Source: an uncultured Lachnospiraceae bacterium
GTDB taxonomy: Bacteria > Bacillota > Clostridia > Lachnospirales > Lachnospiraceae
Direction of reading: 5' to 3'
DNA length: 64,000 bases
NCBI GenBank assembly: GCA_947305245.1
Contig: CAMZDG010000004.1
Span: forward strand, 104,920 to 168,919
Both the position numbers and the translations under genes were made by a program. Positions within the stretch are counted from its first letter, which is position 1; each line of letters begins with the position of its first letter. This document shows, piece after piece, positions 62,517 through 64,000 of this stretch. Under the pieces are notes generated by a model, which did no database searches, had not been told where the DNA came from, and saw only the letters and a list, made by a program, of their open reading frames with translations.

Positions 62517-63404
62517 ATGAAGAAGAAATTGTTATTTATTTATAACCCGAAGGCGGGGAAGGGAAAGATCTGTGAAAAGCTGGCGGAAGTGCTGGACGTG
62601 TTCGCGGAGGCGGACTATGAACTGACGGTGGTTCCCACGCGCCGCAGGGACGAAGCCAGGGAGGTCGTAAAGGACAGGAGCAAGGAGTATGAGCTCGTGG
62701 TCTGCTGCGGCGGGGACGGCACGCTGGATGAGACCGTGACGGGCATGATCCAGAGCGGTTTTCGCACGCCTCTTGGCTATATTCCCGCAGGCAGCACCAA
62801 CGATTACGGCGAGAGCCTTGGACTTTCCAAGAATATGGAGCAGGCGGCGAAGACGGCAGTCTCCGGGCGGGATTTCGCCTGTGACATGGGAACCTTTAAT
62901 GAGGACGTCTTCGTTTATATCGCGGCGTTTGGGCTCTTTACGGACGTATCCTACGAGACGGATCAGGAGATGAAGAATGTGTTGGGGCATCTGGCCTACG
63001 TGCTCGAGGGCGTAAAGCGCCTGTCTGCCATTCGGTCCTTTCCGCTGAAGGTGACCTATGACGGTCGGGTGATCGAGGACGAATTCATCTTTGGCATGAT
63101 CACGAATTCCAGGTCCGTGGGCGGATTCAAGAATATTACCGGGAAGAACGTGAAGATGGATGACGGTCTGTTCGAGGTGACGCTGATCAAGATGCCAAAC
63201 AATCCGGCGGAGTTCAACAGCATCATGGCATCCCTGCTCAACAGGGACATTGATTCCGAGATGATGTATTGCTTCCGCACGGCAGAGCTGACGGTGGAAG
63301 GGGCGGAGCCCATCGCCTGGACGCTGGACGGGGAAAACGGCGGAATGCACAGGAAGGCAGTCATCAGGAACCTTCATAAGACGGTAAAGGTGCGCATCGA
63401 TTAG
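62517..63404 (+). CDS. Diacylglycerol/lipid kinase (DgkB/YegS family)
   Basis: A 295-residue lipid kinase. The ATG at 62517 with GGAG upstream is chosen because the earlier frame start lies in the terminator stem. Motifs: FIYNPKAGKGK, CCGGDGTLDETVTG (catalytic glycine-rich loop, about 64-77), GYIPAGSTNDYGESLG and the C-terminal DGE segment (WTLDGENGG). It should phosphorylate diacylglycerol or a related lipid to recycle membrane lipids, including glycerol released by wall polymer synthesis. No promoter fits between the terminator and the gene. Confidence 0.9.
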   Translation: MKKKLLFIYNPKAGKGKICEKLAEVLDVFAEADYELTVVPTRRRDEAREVVKDRSKEYELVVCCGGDGTLDETVTGMIQSGFRTPLGYIPAGSTNDYGESLGLSKNMEQAAKTAVSGRDFACDMGTFNEDVFVYIAAFGLFTDVSYETDQEMKNVLGHLAYVLEGVKRLSAIRSFPLKVTYDGRVIEDEFIFGMITNSRSVGGFKNITGKNVKMDDGLFEVTLIKMPNNPAEFNSIMASLLNRDIDSEMMYCFRTAELTVEGAEPIAWTLDGENGGMHRKAVIRNLHKTVKVRID

Positions 63405-63452
63405 TGGTGAGCATTGTTTTTGAGAAAAGATGACGATAAGCTACGATTTTTC

Positions 63453-63481
63453 TTTTCTTTTCAAAAGAATTATGCTATATT
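63453..63481 (+). promoter_or_regulatory. Likely promoter of fba
   Basis: TATATT (63476-63481) with TGC directly before it forms an extended -10; the -35 region (63453-63458, TTTTCT) is weak but spaced by 17. The start near 63488 gives a leader of about 90 bases. Confidence 0.55.
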
Positions 63482-63576
63482 TGTTAGAAGAAAACGATTC
63501 GAATGCAGGTACGGCCCTAAAAATGGCGTAAAACGGCCTGTTTTAGAACGAAATATCACATACGGAGGGTAATCAC

Positions 63577-64000
63577 ATGTTAGTTTCTGCAACTGAAATG
63601 CTGAAAAAAGCGAAAGCAGGCCATTATGCAGTAGGCCAGTTCAACATCAACAATCTGGAGTGGACGAAGGCGATCCTTCTGACCGCAAAAGAGTTAAAGA
63701 GCCCCGTGATCCTTGGCGTGTCCGAGGGCGCAGGCAAGTACATGGGCGGCTATGACGTAGTCGTTGGCATGGTAAACGGTCTCTTAAAGGATCTTGACAT
63801 TGACGTTCCCGTTGCACTGCATCTGGATCACGGCACCGTGGAAGGCTGCTATAAGTGCATCGAGGCAGGTTTCTCATCCATCATGTTTGACGGATCTCAC
63901 TATGCACTGGAGGAGAACGTTCAGAAGACCACCGAGCTGGTTGCAAAGGCACACGGCAAGGGAATGTCCATCGAGGCTGAGGTTGGTTCCATCGGCGGCG
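63577..64000 (+). CDS. fba: Class II fructose-bisphosphate aldolase, 3'-truncated by window
   Basis: The first 141 residues of a zinc-dependent aldolase that splits fructose 1,6-bisphosphate in glycolysis. Visible: GHYAVGQFNINNLEW, SPVILGVSEGA, VALHLDHGT (with the catalytic Asp and a zinc-binding His), GFSSIMFDGSH and the EAEVGSIGG segment at the window end. ACGGAGGG lies seven bases before the ATG. The frame is open to the edge. Confidence 0.95.
   Translation, partial: MLVSATEMLKKAKAGHYAVGQFNINNLEWTKAILLTAKELKSPVILGVSEGAGKYMGGYDVVVGMVNGLLKDLDIDVPVALHLDHGTVEGCYKCIEAGFSSIMFDGSHYALEENVQKTTELVAKAHGKGMSIEAEVGSIGG

Overview
The window comes from a low-GC-type Gram-positive of the class Clostridia, most probably Lachnospiraceae, although the DNA itself has a moderate to high GC content. 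The reasons are the strong AGGAGG-type ribosome binding sites, the consensus SigA promoters, the hprK / murB / rapZ / whiA / HPr-family gene order at the right end, the LCP and HtrA proteins, and GH25 and glucosaminidase surface proteins with Firmicutes-type domains. No tRNA, rRNA, CRISPR array, transposase or phage gene was seen.

Positions 1 to about 48,980 form a large cell-surface polysaccharide locus. From the left: two glycosyltransferases (GTs), a glucosaminidase with a Gly-Gln-Glu tail and a Thr/Pro-tailed lipoprotein (1-6029). A promoter at 6041 then drives pseB-pseC-pseH-like genes and a polyprenyl-phosphate GT. Next comes a block bracketed by two minus-strand SGNH proteins (9908 and 20917). 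It holds a PglK-like ABC flippase, a third SGNH protein, a GtrII-like and a GtrB-like GT, the aminotransferase RffA and three unrecognised membrane proteins. A second strong promoter (22042) starts a long unit: a 1350-residue GH25 surface protein with about 34 Tyr-rich repeats, rmlA, rmlC, a Wzm/Wzt ABC exporter whose ATPase has a C-terminal extension, a WbdD-like methyltransferase/kinase and two large GTs, ending at a terminator (36498).

An 843-base gap (36365-37207) holds four 36-base repeats carrying the stop codon, a terminator, five 62-base hairpin repeats, an AT-rich orphan stretch and a second terminator. After it come two phosphohexomutases flanking a DUF975 membrane protein and an SRAP protein, two more GTs, and a unit with an operator-like palindrome, promoter and attenuator-like leader before the priming phosphotransferase (45351) and an LCP ligase (46805), then another GT.

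From about 49,000 the content is housekeeping and stress related: HtrA protease, a GH3 beta-glucosidase with reversed domain order and a DUF4153 membrane protein. Then come uvrC, hprK, a ROK glucokinase, murB, rapZ, whiA, a Crh-like protein (Glu15, Ser46), a lipid kinase and the start of class II fructose-bisphosphate aldolase.

Working model (inference): phosphohexomutases and RmlA/RmlC, RffA and PseB/C/H supply activated sugars. The GTs build a rhamnose/aminosugar glycan primed by the 45351 enzyme. Wzm/Wzt exports it, possibly after end-capping by the WbdD-like protein. GtrB/GtrII and the SGNH proteins decorate it outside, and LCP attaches it to the wall. The right-hand block links catabolite control (HprK, Crh-like protein, glucokinase) with wall synthesis (MurB, RapZ, WhiA).
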